Assembly: GCF_035593265.1 (NCBI RefSeq)
Contig: NZ_CP141614.1
Location: 992,001-1,056,000, forward strand
Reading direction: 5' to 3'
Length of the DNA stretch: 64,000 nucleotides
Source of the DNA: Limnochorda sp. LNt
Lineage (GTDB): Bacteria > Bacillota > Limnochordia > Limnochordales > Geochordaceae
Part shown: in pieces, positions 51,266-60,123 of the stretch
Layout of the letters: every line of letters starts with the position of its first letter
Numbering within the stretch: the first letter of the stretch is position 1
Made by a program: the position numbers and the translations under genes
The notes under the pieces: model-generated
Databases searched by the model: none
Told to the model about the DNA's origin: nothing
Seen by the model: the letters and a program-made list of their open reading frames with translations, nothing else

Positions 51266-51303
51266 GAGGAGGGGGCGAGGCGGTCGGCGCCCCCCCTCCT
51301 CTC
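51266..51303 (+). terminator. Attenuator hairpin between malE and malF
   Basis: A purine-rich arm GAGGAGGGGGCG at 51266-51277 pairs with CGCCCCCCCTCCTC at 51290-51303 allowing a bulge. No U-run. Equivalent in position to the hairpin after the peptide-binding protein gene, suggesting a general device for excess binding protein. Confidence 0.55.
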
Positions 51304-51319
51304 GGCGGAGGCGAGTGAA

Positions 51320-52927
51320 TTGCGGACGCCAGTCACGGGACGAGGGGATCTCCGACCAGCCGCACCCTACGGTGGGCTGGCGCGGGGAGTGGGCCACCTG
51401 GCGAGGCTGCTGGCGCTGGGGACGCTGGATGCGCTCGGCGCCTGGTTGGCGGCGCGCCTGTACCTCGACGGCGCTGTCTGGCCGGCCGTGGCACTGGTGG
51501 CGGGCCTGGTGGGGACGACGTGGGTCTTCACCAGCCGGCGGGCCTACCCGCTGCGGTACGTGTGGCCCGGACTGGTCTTCTTCACCATCCTGGTGGTCTA
51601 CCCCATCGGCTACACGATAGCGGTTGCCTTCACCAACTACGGCACGGGCCACCTGCTCTCCAAGCGCCAGGTCATCGAGCAGTTCGAGTCGGCCCTGTAC
51701 GTGCCCGAGGGCGCGAGTCGGGTGCCGTACGCGGCCTTCGAGGGACCCTCGGGCACCATCGAGCTGGTCGCCCGCGTGGGGCCGGAGCGGTGGCTCCTGT
51801 TGAAGGATGACCGTGCGGAGGTCCTCGACCCCCAGGAGGCGGGTGTGGAGGACCTCGATGGGGACGGCCGGGCCGAGCGCTTCGGAGGGCGAACGGCCCT
51901 GACCGGCGCGCAACTGGCTCGCAGGCTCTCGCAGCTGCGTGCGGCGCGCTTCGAATGGGGCGACTCGGTCCTGCGGGTGGTGAGCCTGAGAGACCTGGAG
52001 CAGGCGCGGCACGCCTACGATTACGACCCGGCGTCCGATACGCTGGTGGACCGCCGCACGGGCGATGTCTACCGGCCCGTCAAGGGCTACTTCACCAATG
52101 ACGTGGGACAATTCCTGGAGCCCGGCTTCGTCGCGCCGGTCGGGCTCGAGAATTTCGTCCGGCTCTTCACCGATCCCGCCATCTCGCGGCCGTTCGTCAG
52201 GGTCTTCGTCTGGACCTTCGTCTGGGCCGGCCTCACGGTTGCCATCCAGTTCGTCGCGGGCCTGGCCCTGGCGCTGCTGCTCGACGACCCGTACCTGCGC
52301 CTGCGCAACCTCTACCGGAGCATCCTCATCCTCCCGTACGCCATCCCGGCCTTCATCTCGGCCCTGATCTGGGTCGGCCTGCTCAACACCGAGGTGGGGG
52401 TCATCAACGACATCCTGCAGGGCCTCTTCGGCATCGGACGGATCCCGTGGCTCCAAAACCCGTTTTGGGCCAGGGTGGCCCTCTTTCTGGTCAACCTCTG
52501 GCTCGGCTATCCTTACATGATGATCGTCACGCTGGGGGCCTTGCAGAGCATCCCGTCGGAGCTGTACGAGGCGGCGCTGGTGGACGGCGCCCGCCCATGG
52601 GACGTGCTGCGGACCGTGACGTTGCCGTTGTTGATGGTGGCGGTCTCGCCGCTTCTGGTGGGGTCCTTCGCCTTCAACTTCAACAACTTCAACGTCATCT
52701 ACCTGGTGACGGGCGGCGGGCCGCCGATGGCAGGGGCCCAGACCCCCGCCGGGCACACCGACATCCTCATCTCCTACACCTACCGCCTCGCCTTCCAGGG
52801 GGGACAGGGCACGCAGTTCGGGTTCGCAGCGGCCATCTCCATGCTCATCTTCGTCATCGTGGCCGTGGTGAGTGCCATCAACTTCCGCATGACCGGCGCC
52901 TTCGAGAGGGTGAGCGAGAATGTATAG
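51320..52927 (+). CDS. malF: Maltose-type ABC permease MalF
   Basis: A 535-residue permease. TTG 51320 follows GGAGGCGAG. Two N-terminal hydrophobic hairpins precede VWPGLVFFTILVVYPIGYTI; a periplasmic P2-like region of about 150 residues (residues 115-265; including DPQEAGVEDLDGDGRAERFG) separates helix 3 from the membrane core, as in MalF proteins. The core ends with the EAA loop (LYEAALVDGARPWDVLRTVT), and TLGALQSIPSELYEAALVDG is canonical. GGGPPMAGAQTPAGHTDILI is the typical MalF loop near the C-terminus. It overlaps malG by 8 bases. Confidence 0.94.
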   Translation: MRTPVTGRGDLRPAAPYGGLARGVGHLARLLALGTLDALGAWLAARLYLDGAVWPAVALVAGLVGTTWVFTSRRAYPLRYVWPGLVFFTILVVYPIGYTIAVAFTNYGTGHLLSKRQVIEQFESALYVPEGASRVPYAAFEGPSGTIELVARVGPERWLLLKDDRAEVLDPQEAGVEDLDGDGRAERFGGRTALTGAQLARRLSQLRAARFEWGDSVLRVVSLRDLEQARHAYDYDPASDTLVDRRTGDVYRPVKGYFTNDVGQFLEPGFVAPVGLENFVRLFTDPAISRPFVRVFVWTFVWAGLTVAIQFVAGLALALLLDDPYLRLRNLYRSILILPYAIPAFISALIWVGLLNTEVGVINDILQGLFGIGRIPWLQNPFWARVALFLVNLWLGYPYMMIVTLGALQSIPSELYEAALVDGARPWDVLRTVTLPLLMVAVSPLLVGSFAFNFNNFNVIYLVTGGGPPMAGAQTPAGHTDILISYTYRLAFQGGQGTQFGFAAAISMLIFVIVAVVSAINFRMTGAFERVSENV

Positions 52928-53777
52928 ACGGCCGGGCCTGCTGGGTCAGGTATGGCGCCAGGCGTTGGCCCTCGCAGCCGTCGCGTTCGCGCTCTTCCCG
53001 GTGGCGTGGATCCTCTCGGCATCCCTCAGCCCCACCAACACCCTGGTGGGACAGCGCCTCATCCCCAAGCAACCCTCTCTCGAACACTATCGAGAGCTGT
53101 TCTCCAACCCCGCCCACCCCTTCGGCTTGTGGCTGTGGAACAGCATCAAGATCTCTGCCATGGCCGCTGCGCTCACCATGGCCATGGCGGCACTGGCGGC
53201 CTACGCCTTCTCGCGGTTCCGCTTCAGAGGGCGGCGGGCCGGGCTGTTGACCTTGCTGCTGGTGCAGATGTTTCCCCAGATGCTGGCCATGGTCGCCATC
53301 TACCTGATGCTGCTCGGCATCGGGCGCTACTTCCCGGCTATGGGCATCAACACCCACGGAGGCCTCGTCCTGGTCTACCTCGGTGGGGCGCTGGGCTTCA
53401 ACACCTATCTCATCAAGGGGTACTTCGACACCATCCCGCGCTCCATCGAGGAGTCGGCCATGATGGACGGCGCGACGCCGTTTCAAGCCTTCCTCCACGT
53501 CATCCTGCCCCTCGCCCGGCCGGTGCTGGCGGTCATCTTCCTGCTGGCGTTCATCGGCACCTACTCCGACTTCCTGCTGGCCAGCATCCTGCTGAGGGAC
53601 CGAGATCTGCTTACCTTCGCCGTCGGGCTCCGGATCTTCATCACCGGTCAGTACTCGACACGGTGGGGCATGTTCGCCGCGGCCTCGCTGGTCGGGGCGT
53701 TGCCCGTGGCGACCATCTTCTACCTGCTGCGCAACCAGTTCGTCTCGGGCCTGACGCAGGGGGCGGTCAAGGGATGA
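52920..53777 (+). CDS. malG: Maltose-type ABC permease MalG
   Basis: A 285-residue permease, the smaller partner of MalF. ATG 52920 lies in the end of malF. Six helices are evident; AFALFPVAWILSASLSPTNT is the first, and AYAFSRFRFRGRRAGLLTLL leads to helix 3. The EAA loop is SIEESAMMDGATPFQAFLHV ending ILPLARPVLAV. TQGAVKG at the end is a MalG-type C-terminus. The stop overlaps the start of the GH13 gene (ATGA). No MalK-type ATPase is encoded in the window, so a shared MsmX-like ATPase elsewhere is expected. Confidence 0.94.
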   Translation: MYRRPGLLGQVWRQALALAAVAFALFPVAWILSASLSPTNTLVGQRLIPKQPSLEHYRELFSNPAHPFGLWLWNSIKISAMAAALTMAMAALAAYAFSRFRFRGRRAGLLTLLLVQMFPQMLAMVAIYLMLLGIGRYFPAMGINTHGGLVLVYLGGALGFNTYLIKGYFDTIPRSIEESAMMDGATPFQAFLHVILPLARPVLAVIFLLAFIGTYSDFLLASILLRDRDLLTFAVGLRIFITGQYSTRWGMFAAASLVGALPVATIFYLLRNQFVSGLTQGAVKG

Positions 53778-55684
53778 CCGCGGAGTCGGGGCCCCTGGTC
53801 GACCACCGGGCTGAGTGGCCCATGGCCTCCCAGCCCTCACCGGGGCGGCTGCGTGTCGTCTTGCGAAGCGCCCGAGGACAGGTCGCCGAGGCCTCCGTGG
53901 TCTGGGCGGACCGCTACGCCTGGCAGGTGGCGCTGCCGGCCACCGGCGGCGCCCGCTCGGCCTGGCAGGAGCGGCCTTGCCACCATGCGGGTCACGACGC
54001 GCACTGGGACTATTGGGAGGCGGAGCTGGAGCTGGCGAGCGGTCGCTTCGCCTACTGGTTTCGGGTCGTCTCGGCCTCCGGCGTCTGGTGGGTCGGCGAG
54101 GGCAGGATGGGGCGGGGTCGTGAGGGGGTGTGGCCCTTCGAGTGGCCTCATGCGCTGGCCGCCGAAGGGCCCCAGGTGCCCGAGTGGGCGCGCGGCGCTT
54201 TCTTCTACCAGATCTTCGTGGACCGCTTCTTCAATGGCGACCCCTCCAACGACCCGCCGGGGACCCGACCCTGGCCGGCCCGTCCCCTGGAGCCCGTGGC
54301 CAGGGGTTCCGGCATCTTCTACGGCGGCGACCTGGCGGGCGTCATGGCCAGGCTGCCGTACCTGGCGGAGCTGGGCGTGGATGCCATCTACCTGACGCCC
54401 ATCTTTCGCTCGCCCACCAACCACAAGTACGACACCGAGAGCTAGCTGGAGGTGGACCCGGCCTTCGGGACCGCCGAGACGCTGGCCGAGCTGACCCACC
54501 AGGCCCACCGCCACGGCATCCGGGTGCTTCTCGACCTGGTATTCAATCATTCGGGCGACCGCTTCTTCGCCTTCCAGGACCTCTTGATGCGGGGCGCCGC
54601 ATCCCCGTACCGAGATTGGTACTTCCCCCGCGGACTGCCCGTCATGCAGGAGCCGCCCAACTACGAGACCTTCGCCGACCACGTGGCGACCATGCCCAAG
54701 CTCAACACCGCGCACCCCGAGGTGCGCCGCTACCTGGTGGGCGTGGCCCGTCACTGGATCGAGCGGGCCGACGTGGACGGCTTCCGCCTTGACGTGGCCA
54801 ACGAGGTGGCGCGGGTGCTGTGGCGGGAGCTGATGGAGGCGGCGAAGGCCTCAAAGCCCGACGTCTTCGTGGTGGGCGAGGTGTGGCACCGCGCCTCGTC
54901 GTGGCTGCGGGACGGCTGCTTCCACAGCGTCATGAACTACCCCTGGCGCTCGGCCGTCATCGACTTCCTGGCCCGGGATGCCATCGGGCCGGCGGCGTTT
55001 TGGGAGTACCTGGAGGGGTTGCGTCTCGCCTACGCGCCCCCGGCCAGCGACGCCCTGGTCAACCTCATCGGGAGCCACGACACCCCTCGCTTCCTCACGC
55101 TGGCGGGCCGCCAGCTCTGGCGATTGCGCCTGGCGCTACTCTTCCTGTTTGCCTACCCGGGCATCGCGCAGATTTACTATGGCGACGAGGTGGCGATGGA
55201 GGGCGGGGACGACCCTGACTGCCGGCGGCCCATGGACTGGGAGCCGGGACCGGACGGACAGGCCGTGCGCGAGCTGGTGCGGGCCCTGGGGCAGGCGCGG
55301 CGGCGCCACCCGGCCCTGCGCACGGGGCGGCTGCGGCTGGCCGGCCTCGATTCTCGAGCCGGGGCCCTGGCCTTCTGGCGCATCCTGCCCGGGCAGGGAG
55401 CCTGCCTGGCGGTCCTCAACCGCGGCAACGAGCCCTGGCAGCTCCCGCTCGCCACTGCATGGCGGGCGGCCGGGCCGGACGCCTCGCTCCCGGGACCCGA
55501 GGCCATGCGGCTGGAGGTCACCACCGCCGGCGACGGTGCCTCGGGGCCCGTGCCCCCGGGCTCGGCGCCGGAGCCCGGAGGGGCCCTGATGGGTGAGGGC
55601 ATCTTGAGGGTGCCGCCCCGCACGGGCCTGCTCCTGTCGCTGGCCCCGACCGTCGGCCGCGAGGATCCGCCGGTCCGCCCGTGA
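53774..55684 (+). pseudogene. GH13 cyclomaltodextrinase/neopullulanase-type enzyme interrupted by one in-frame TAG
   Basis: Two open stretches lie in the same frame and together make one 636-codon GH13 protein: ATG 53774 to TAG 54443-54445, and the continuation to the stop at 55684. An N-terminal CBM34-like beta domain (LRVVLRSARGQVAEASVVWA, residues about 25-105) precedes the barrel (ARGAFFYQIFVDRFFNGDPS). The TAG is codon 224, in the family segment NHKYDTxSYxExDP, exactly where Tyr is expected (TAC/TAT). All catalytic parts remain downstream: VDGFRLDVANEV (nucleophile Asp), VFVVGEVWH (Glu) and IGSHDTPRFL (His-Asp). A downstream restart without the N-terminus would lack part of the barrel. 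No signal peptide: a cytosolic maltodextrin hydrolase. A single nonsense mutation or a base error explains it. Confidence 0.88.
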
Positions 55685-55711
55685 ACTGATTGCAGAGGGC
55701 GACCGACGGGA

Positions 55712-56416
55712 ATGGAGAGCATCGCCAATCGGCTGGCGTCGATCCGCCAGCGCATCGAGGCCGCGGCCCATGGCTGCGGCCGCAATCCGGCCGAGATAGG
55801 GCTGGTCGCCGTCAGCAAGGGGGTCGACCCGGACCGGATCCAGGAGGCCTACGCCTGCGGCCTGCACCTCTTCGGTGAGAACCGCGTGCAGGAGCTGGTG
55901 GCCAAGGTGGAGGCCCTGCAGGGCCGTGGCCTCGACGCCCTGGAGTGGCACATGGTCGGCCACCTGCAGCGCAACAAGGCCCGTCACGTCGCGCGTCACG
56001 TCACGGTACTGCACTCGCTGGACAGCCTGGCCCTGGCCCAGGAGCTGGATCGCCACCTGAGCCGGCTCGGACGTACGCTGGACGTCCTGGTGGAGGTCAA
56101 CGTCTCGGGCGAGCCGACCAAGTGGGGGGTCCACCCCGACGAGGCGCCAGCCCTGGTGCGAGCGGTGGCGTCCGTGCCGACCCTGCGGTTGGTGGGTCTG
56201 ATGACGGTGGGCCCGCGGACCGACGACCCGCAGGCGGTGCGGGCTGCCTTCCGCACGCTGCGGCACCTGCGGGATCGCATCCGCGACGAAGGGTGGGCGG
56301 GGCCTGCCTTCGCCCATCTGTCGATGGGGATGTCCTCCGACTTCGAGGTGGCCATCGAGGAGGGTGCCACCCTCCTCCGGATCGGGACGGCCCTCTTCGG
56401 CCCTCGAGCGGGGTGA
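55712..56416 (+). CDS. YggS/PLPBP family pyridoxal-phosphate homeostasis protein
   Basis: A 234-residue single-domain PLP-binding TIM-barrel. ATG 55712. The PLP lysine is in IGLVAVSKGVDPDRI; FGENRVQEL, WHMVGHLQRNKARHVARHV, VLVEVNVSGEPTKWGV, LMTVGPRTDD and AHLSMGMSSDFEVAIEEGAT with RIGTALFGPR complete the family pattern. It buffers intracellular pyridoxal phosphate and affects amino-acid balance. In many Bacillota yggS sits in a division gene cluster upstream of sepF; that context is absent here. Starts 27 bases after the GH13 gene. Confidence 0.95.
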   Translation: MESIANRLASIRQRIEAAAHGCGRNPAEIGLVAVSKGVDPDRIQEAYACGLHLFGENRVQELVAKVEALQGRGLDALEWHMVGHLQRNKARHVARHVTVLHSLDSLALAQELDRHLSRLGRTLDVLVEVNVSGEPTKWGVHPDEAPALVRAVASVPTLRLVGLMTVGPRTDDPQAVRAAFRTLRHLRDRIRDEGWAGPAFAHLSMGMSSDFEVAIEEGATLLRIGTALFGPRAG

Positions 56417-56515
56417 GGGGCGCCCCTGTGAGTTGGGCTCGCCTAAACCGTCGGCTCCGGCTTGGCTAAGGCGGCTCCCGGTGGATAGACTGCGCCCGGG
56501 GGGAGCCGAGGAGCG

Positions 56516-57394
56516 GTGGCGTCCGCACGGGTCAGCCGGGGCATCCGGGTCGGTCTCGTCACCATCGTCGTCAACCTGGTCCTGGCGGCTGCCAAGGTGG
56601 CAGCCGGGTGGTGGGGGCGTTCGTACGCCCTGGTGGCGGACGGGGTCGAGTCGCTGACCGACATCGGCACCACGCTGGGTTTCCTGGCGGCACTGCAGCT
56701 GGGCGATCGCCCGCCCGACGCCGACCATCCCTACGGCCACCGCCGGCTCGAGTCGGAGCTGACCCGGCTGCTGACTCTGGGGCTCATCGCGGCCGGCGGC
56801 CTCATCGGCTGGCAGTCGCTGCGGAGCCTGGGGCAGCCCCTTCGTCCCGACTGGGTGGTGCCAGCCGTCGCGCTGGTCTCCATCGGGGTCAAGGAGTGGA
56901 TGTTTCACTACACCGTCCGGGCGGGGCGACGCCTGGCGAGCCCGGCCCTGGTGGCCAACGCCTGGCATCACCGCTCCGACGCCCTCACGTCGGTGGTGAC
57001 CCTGGTGGCGGTCGTCGGGGCCATCCTGGGATGGCCCTGGCTCGATCCCCTCGCCGGCCTCACCGTGGCCGGCGTCATCGTCTGGGTCGCCGCCCGCCTC
57101 TACTGGCGGGCGACCCGGGAGCTGATCGACACGGCGCCACCCCGGCCGATCATGCGGCGCCTGATGGATACCGCCCGCAAGACGCCGGGCGTCCAGCGTG
57201 TGATGCGGCTGCGTGCCCGGCTGCACGGCGACCGGGTGCTGGCCGACCTGGTCATCGCCGTGGATCCGGGCCTCACCGTGGAGCGAGGCCACGACATCGC
57301 CGAGTCGGTCGAGCAGGCCCTGCACCGGGCCTTGCCGGAGCTCTTGGACGTGACGGTGCACGTGGAGCCCGGCCTCAGCCGAAGCGCCCGGTGA
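56516..57394 (+). CDS. Cation diffusion facilitator transporter
   Basis: A 292-residue divalent metal/proton antiporter. GTG 56516 lies close to GGGGGGAGC and GAGG. Six helices: first [20 protein letters not shown], then the metal site [16 protein letters not shown] with two Asp in helix 2 and [19 protein letters not shown] with the His-Asp pair in helix 5. The [13 protein letters not shown] loop after helix 2-3 is diagnostic. A C-terminal cytoplasmic metallo-chaperone-like domain follows ([20 protein letters not shown]). The HxxxD/DxxxD set suggests Zn or Fe/Mn efflux. Its 3' end overlaps the convergent pstB by 20 bases. Confidence 0.93.
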   Translation: MASARVSRGIRVGLVTIVVNLVLAAAKVAAGWWGRSYALVADGVESLTDIGTTLGFLAALQLGDRPPDADHPYGHRRLESELTRLLTLGLIAAGGLIGWQSLRSLGQPLRPDWVVPAVALVSIGVKEWMFHYTVRAGRRLASPALVANAWHHRSDALTSVVTLVAVVGAILGWPWLDPLAGLTVAGVIVWVAARLYWRATRELIDTAPPRPIMRRLMDTARKTPGVQRVMRLRARLHGDRVLADLVIAVDPGLTVERGHDIAESVEQALHRALPELLDVTVHVEPGLSRSAR

Positions 57395-58229
57395 TGTAGG
57401 CCTCGGTACGAGGGTCCCGGGGGTTGGAGAAGAGTCGCTCGGTCTCGTCGAACTCCACCAGCTCCCCCATCAGGAAGAAGCCCACGTAGTCCGACACCCG
57501 CGCCGCCTGTTGCATGTTGTGGGTGACGATGACGACGGTGACCGAGTGCTTGAGCTCGGCGATGAGGTCCTCGATGCGTTGCGTGCCGACGGGGTCGATG
57601 GCGCTGGTCGGCTCGTCCATCAGGAGCACCTCGGGCGAGACGGCCAGTGCCCGTGCGATGGAGAGGCGCTGCTGCTGACCACCGGACAGGCCCGTCGCCG
57701 GGGCGCCCAGACGATCCTTGACCTCGTCCCACAGGGCCGCCTGGCGCAGGGCCCGCTCCACCGCCTCGTTGAGCACGGGCCGCCGGCGCTCGCCGGCCAG
57801 ACGCAGGCCCACGGCGACGTTGTCGAAGATGTTCATGGTGGGGAAGACGACCGGCTTCTGGAAGACCATGCCTACCCGGCGCCGGATCGCGATGGGGTCC
57901 ACCCTCGGGGCGTAGATGTCCTCGCCGTCCAGCAGCACGGTACCCTCCACGCGCGCCGACGCGGTGAGGTCGTGCATGCGGTTGAGCACCCGCAAGAACG
58001 TGGTCTTGCCGCAGCCCGACGGCCCGATGAGCGCGGTGACCCGGCGGGAAGGGATGCCGAGGCTCACATCGTGCAAGGCCCGGCGCTGCCCGTAATAGAC
58101 GGAGACGTGGCGGGCCTCCATGGCCAGCGCAGGGGCCGTGCGTCTCGCCATTCGCTCTCTCTGCGGCTCCTCGGCCACCAGGACTCCCGGGGGCCCCTGG
58201 TCGAGTGCGGTCTTGGCCAGCATCGCCAT
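57375..58229 (-). CDS. pstB: Phosphate ABC transporter ATPase
   Basis: A 284-residue ATPase of the high-affinity phosphate importer. ATG 58229 follows GGAGGAGGTC. Motifs: Walker [40 protein letters not shown], signature [20 protein letters not shown], Walker [21 protein letters not shown], switch His [18 protein letters not shown]. The typical [20 protein letters not shown] end is present. It is the last gene of pstSCAB; no phoU follows, the next gene being the convergent CDF transporter. A 37-residue N-terminal extension precedes the fold. Confidence 0.95.
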   Translation of the reverse strand: MAMLAKTALDQGPPGVLVAEEPQRERMARRTAPALAMEARHVSVYYGQRRALHDVSLGIPSRRVTALIGPSGCGKTTFLRVLNRMHDLTASARVEGTVLLDGEDIYAPRVDPIAIRRRVGMVFQKPVVFPTMNIFDNVAVGLRLAGERRRPVLNEAVERALRQAALWDEVKDRLGAPATGLSGGQQQRLSIARALAVSPEVLLMDEPTSAIDPVGTQRIEDLIAELKHSVTVVIVTHNMQQAARVSDYVGFFLMGELVEFDETERLFSNPRDPRTEAYITGRFG

Positions 58230-58254
58230 GCGATGACCTCCTCCGACGGCCTTC

Positions 58255-59097
58255 TCAAGCCCGTTGCCGCGTCATCCATCGAGCCGCCAGCGTGGCCGAC
58301 AGGATCAGCAACACCAGCACCAGCGAAGCTGCCCACGCCTGGGCGTGCCACTCGCGGAAGGGGCTGATGGCGTAGACGAAGACCCGCAGCGGCAGGCTGT
58401 CCATGGGCCGGGTCGGGTCGAGGCTCAGGTACGGGTTGCCGAACGCCGTCAGCAGCAGCGGGGCCGCCTCCCCGGCGACCCGGGCCAGGGCCAGCAGCGC
58501 TCCCGTCACGATGCCGTAGCGTGCCGCGGGCAGCACCACCGAGACCGTGACCCGCCAGCGGGGCAGGCCCAGGGCCATGCCGGCCTCCCGCAGCTCCCGG
58601 GGCACCATGCCCAGCGCGCTCTCGGTGGCGCGGATGACGATGGGGATCATGAGCAGGCCCAGCGCCACGGCTCCCGCCAGCGCCGAAAAGCTGCGCATGG
58701 GACGCACCACGAGCTCGTAGGCGACGAGCCCCATGATGATGGCCGGCATGCCGCCCAGCACGTCGCCCACCAGGCGCACCATCGGCGCCAGCCGGTGCTG
58801 GCCGTACTCCGACAGGAAGATGCCGCCGCCGACCCCGATGGTGACGCCGATGAGGCTGGCCATCAGGTTGATGACCAGGCTGCCGACGATGGCGTTGCGC
58901 ACGCCGCCCCCCGGCTCGCCGACGGGCGCCGGATCGCGGATGAAGAAGGCGAGATTGAGGGCCCCGATGCCCTCCCGCACCACGTAGCCCAGCACCAGGA
59001 AGAGGGGCAGCAACGCGATCGCTGCCCCCATCGCCACGAGCAGGGCCATCGCGCGGTCGCGCAGGCGGCGATGCCCGGCAGCCGGCGCGGCCCTCAT
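58255..59097 (-). CDS. pstA: Phosphate ABC transporter permease PstA
   Basis: A 280-residue membrane protein. ATG 59097 overlaps the pstC stop (ATGA). PstA hallmarks: [53 protein letters not shown] and the loop [40 protein letters not shown] matches the region before the last helix. Six helices are evident. It forms the channel with PstC. pstB starts 25 bases downstream of its stop. Confidence 0.95.
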   Translation of the reverse strand: MRAAPAAGHRRLRDRAMALLVAMGAAIALLPLFLVLGYVVREGIGALNLAFFIRDPAPVGEPGGGVRNAIVGSLVINLMASLIGVTIGVGGGIFLSEYGQHRLAPMVRLVGDVLGGMPAIIMGLVAYELVVRPMRSFSALAGAVALGLLMIPIVIRATESALGMVPRELREAGMALGLPRWRVTVSVVLPAARYGIVTGALLALARVAGEAAPLLLTAFGNPYLSLDPTRPMDSLPLRVFVYAISPFREWHAQAWAASLVLVLLILSATLAARWMTRQRA

Positions 59098-60101
59098 GCC
59101 GCACGCCCTCCCGGGGTGAGGCGGCGGACGAGCCAGCGAGCGGCGAGATGGACCGCCACGGCCAGCAGGAAGAGGTAGAAGCCGACGGCCACGAGGCTCG
59201 ACAAGTGCAGGTCGTCGACGGCCTCGGTGAACTCGTTGGCGATGACCGATGCCATGGTGGCCCCCGGCCCGAAGAGGCTGCTCGGGATCTGGTGGGTGTT
59301 GCCGATGACCATGGTCACCGCCATGGTCTCACCCAGGGCACGCGCCAGGGCCAGGATGACGCCGGCCACGATCCCTCCTCGGGCATAGGGGAGGATGGCG
59401 GTGCGCACCACCTCCCACCGGGTGGCGCCCAGGGCGTAGATCGCCTCTCGCTGCTCGGCGGGCACCTGCCGGATGGCGTCGCGTGCCACCGAGGCGGTGA
59501 ACGGCACGATCATGATGGCCAGCACCAGCACGGCCGAGAGGACCCCGAACCCGGCCGGCGGGCCCAGCCAGGTCAACAGCCACGGTGCCGTCTCCGCTGC
59601 CCACAGGTAGACGGCCAGCTCCACCGCCCGCACCGCCGGCACCAGCACGAAGATGCCCCACAGTCCGTAGACCACGCTGGGCACGGCGGCCAGGAGATCG
59701 GCCAGGTAGGCGACGATCTGCCCGAGCCATCCCGGCGCGTACTCCGTCACGAAGAGGGCGACGGCCAGCGCCGGCATCACCGACAGCGCCAGGGCGGCGA
59801 AGCTGGTGATGAGCGTACCGGCCACGAAGGGAAGGGCGCCGAAGCGCAGCTCCAGCGCCGGGTCCCATCGCATCCCGGTCAGGAAGCCCCACAACCCGAA
59901 GCGCTGCAGCGCCTGGGCGCCCCCGGCGTACAGGTGGTAGGCGGTGAGGGCCGCCGCGAGCACGACCCCCATGGCCAGGCCGAGCACCAGGGCGAAGAAG
60001 AGGCGATCGCCCGCAGGCCCGTACAGGAGCCTCCGGCGAAGCCCGCCTCCCGTGCCGTGGCCCTGGGCGGGCGCATCCGGGCCGCGGGTCGCACGCGTCA
60101 T
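59094..60101 (-). CDS. pstC: Phosphate ABC transporter permease PstC
   Basis: A 335-residue membrane protein; ATG 60101 is used as it starts 22 bases after the pstS stop, and upstream starts would overlap pstS. The N-terminal cytoplasmic tail (residues 1-25) is Gly/Arg-rich. PstC motifs: GLWGFLTGMRWDPALELRFG, TLITSFAALALSVMPALAVA, VTEYAPGWLGQIVAYLADLL, AAVPSVVYGLWGIF, and EQREAIYALGATRWEVVRTA. RALGETMAVTMVIGNTHQIP is the signature near the fifth helix. Partner of PstA. Confidence 0.95.
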   Translation of the reverse strand: MTRATRGPDAPAQGHGTGGGLRRRLLYGPAGDRLFFALVLGLAMGVVLAAALTAYHLYAGGAQALQRFGLWGFLTGMRWDPALELRFGALPFVAGTLITSFAALALSVMPALAVALFVTEYAPGWLGQIVAYLADLLAAVPSVVYGLWGIFVLVPAVRAVELAVYLWAAETAPWLLTWLGPPAGFGVLSAVLVLAIMIVPFTASVARDAIRQVPAEQREAIYALGATRWEVVRTAILPYARGGIVAGVILALARALGETMAVTMVIGNTHQIPSSLFGPGATMASVIANEFTEAVDDLHLSSLVAVGFYLFLLAVAVHLAARWLVRRLTPGGRAA

Positions 60102-60123
60102 GGCCTCGTCGGACGCCGAGATA

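Noticed and set aside
54443-54445. TAG as a pyrrolysine codon
   Set aside because: The family residue here is Tyr, the enzyme is not a pyrrolysine protein, and TAG ends other normal genes in the window.
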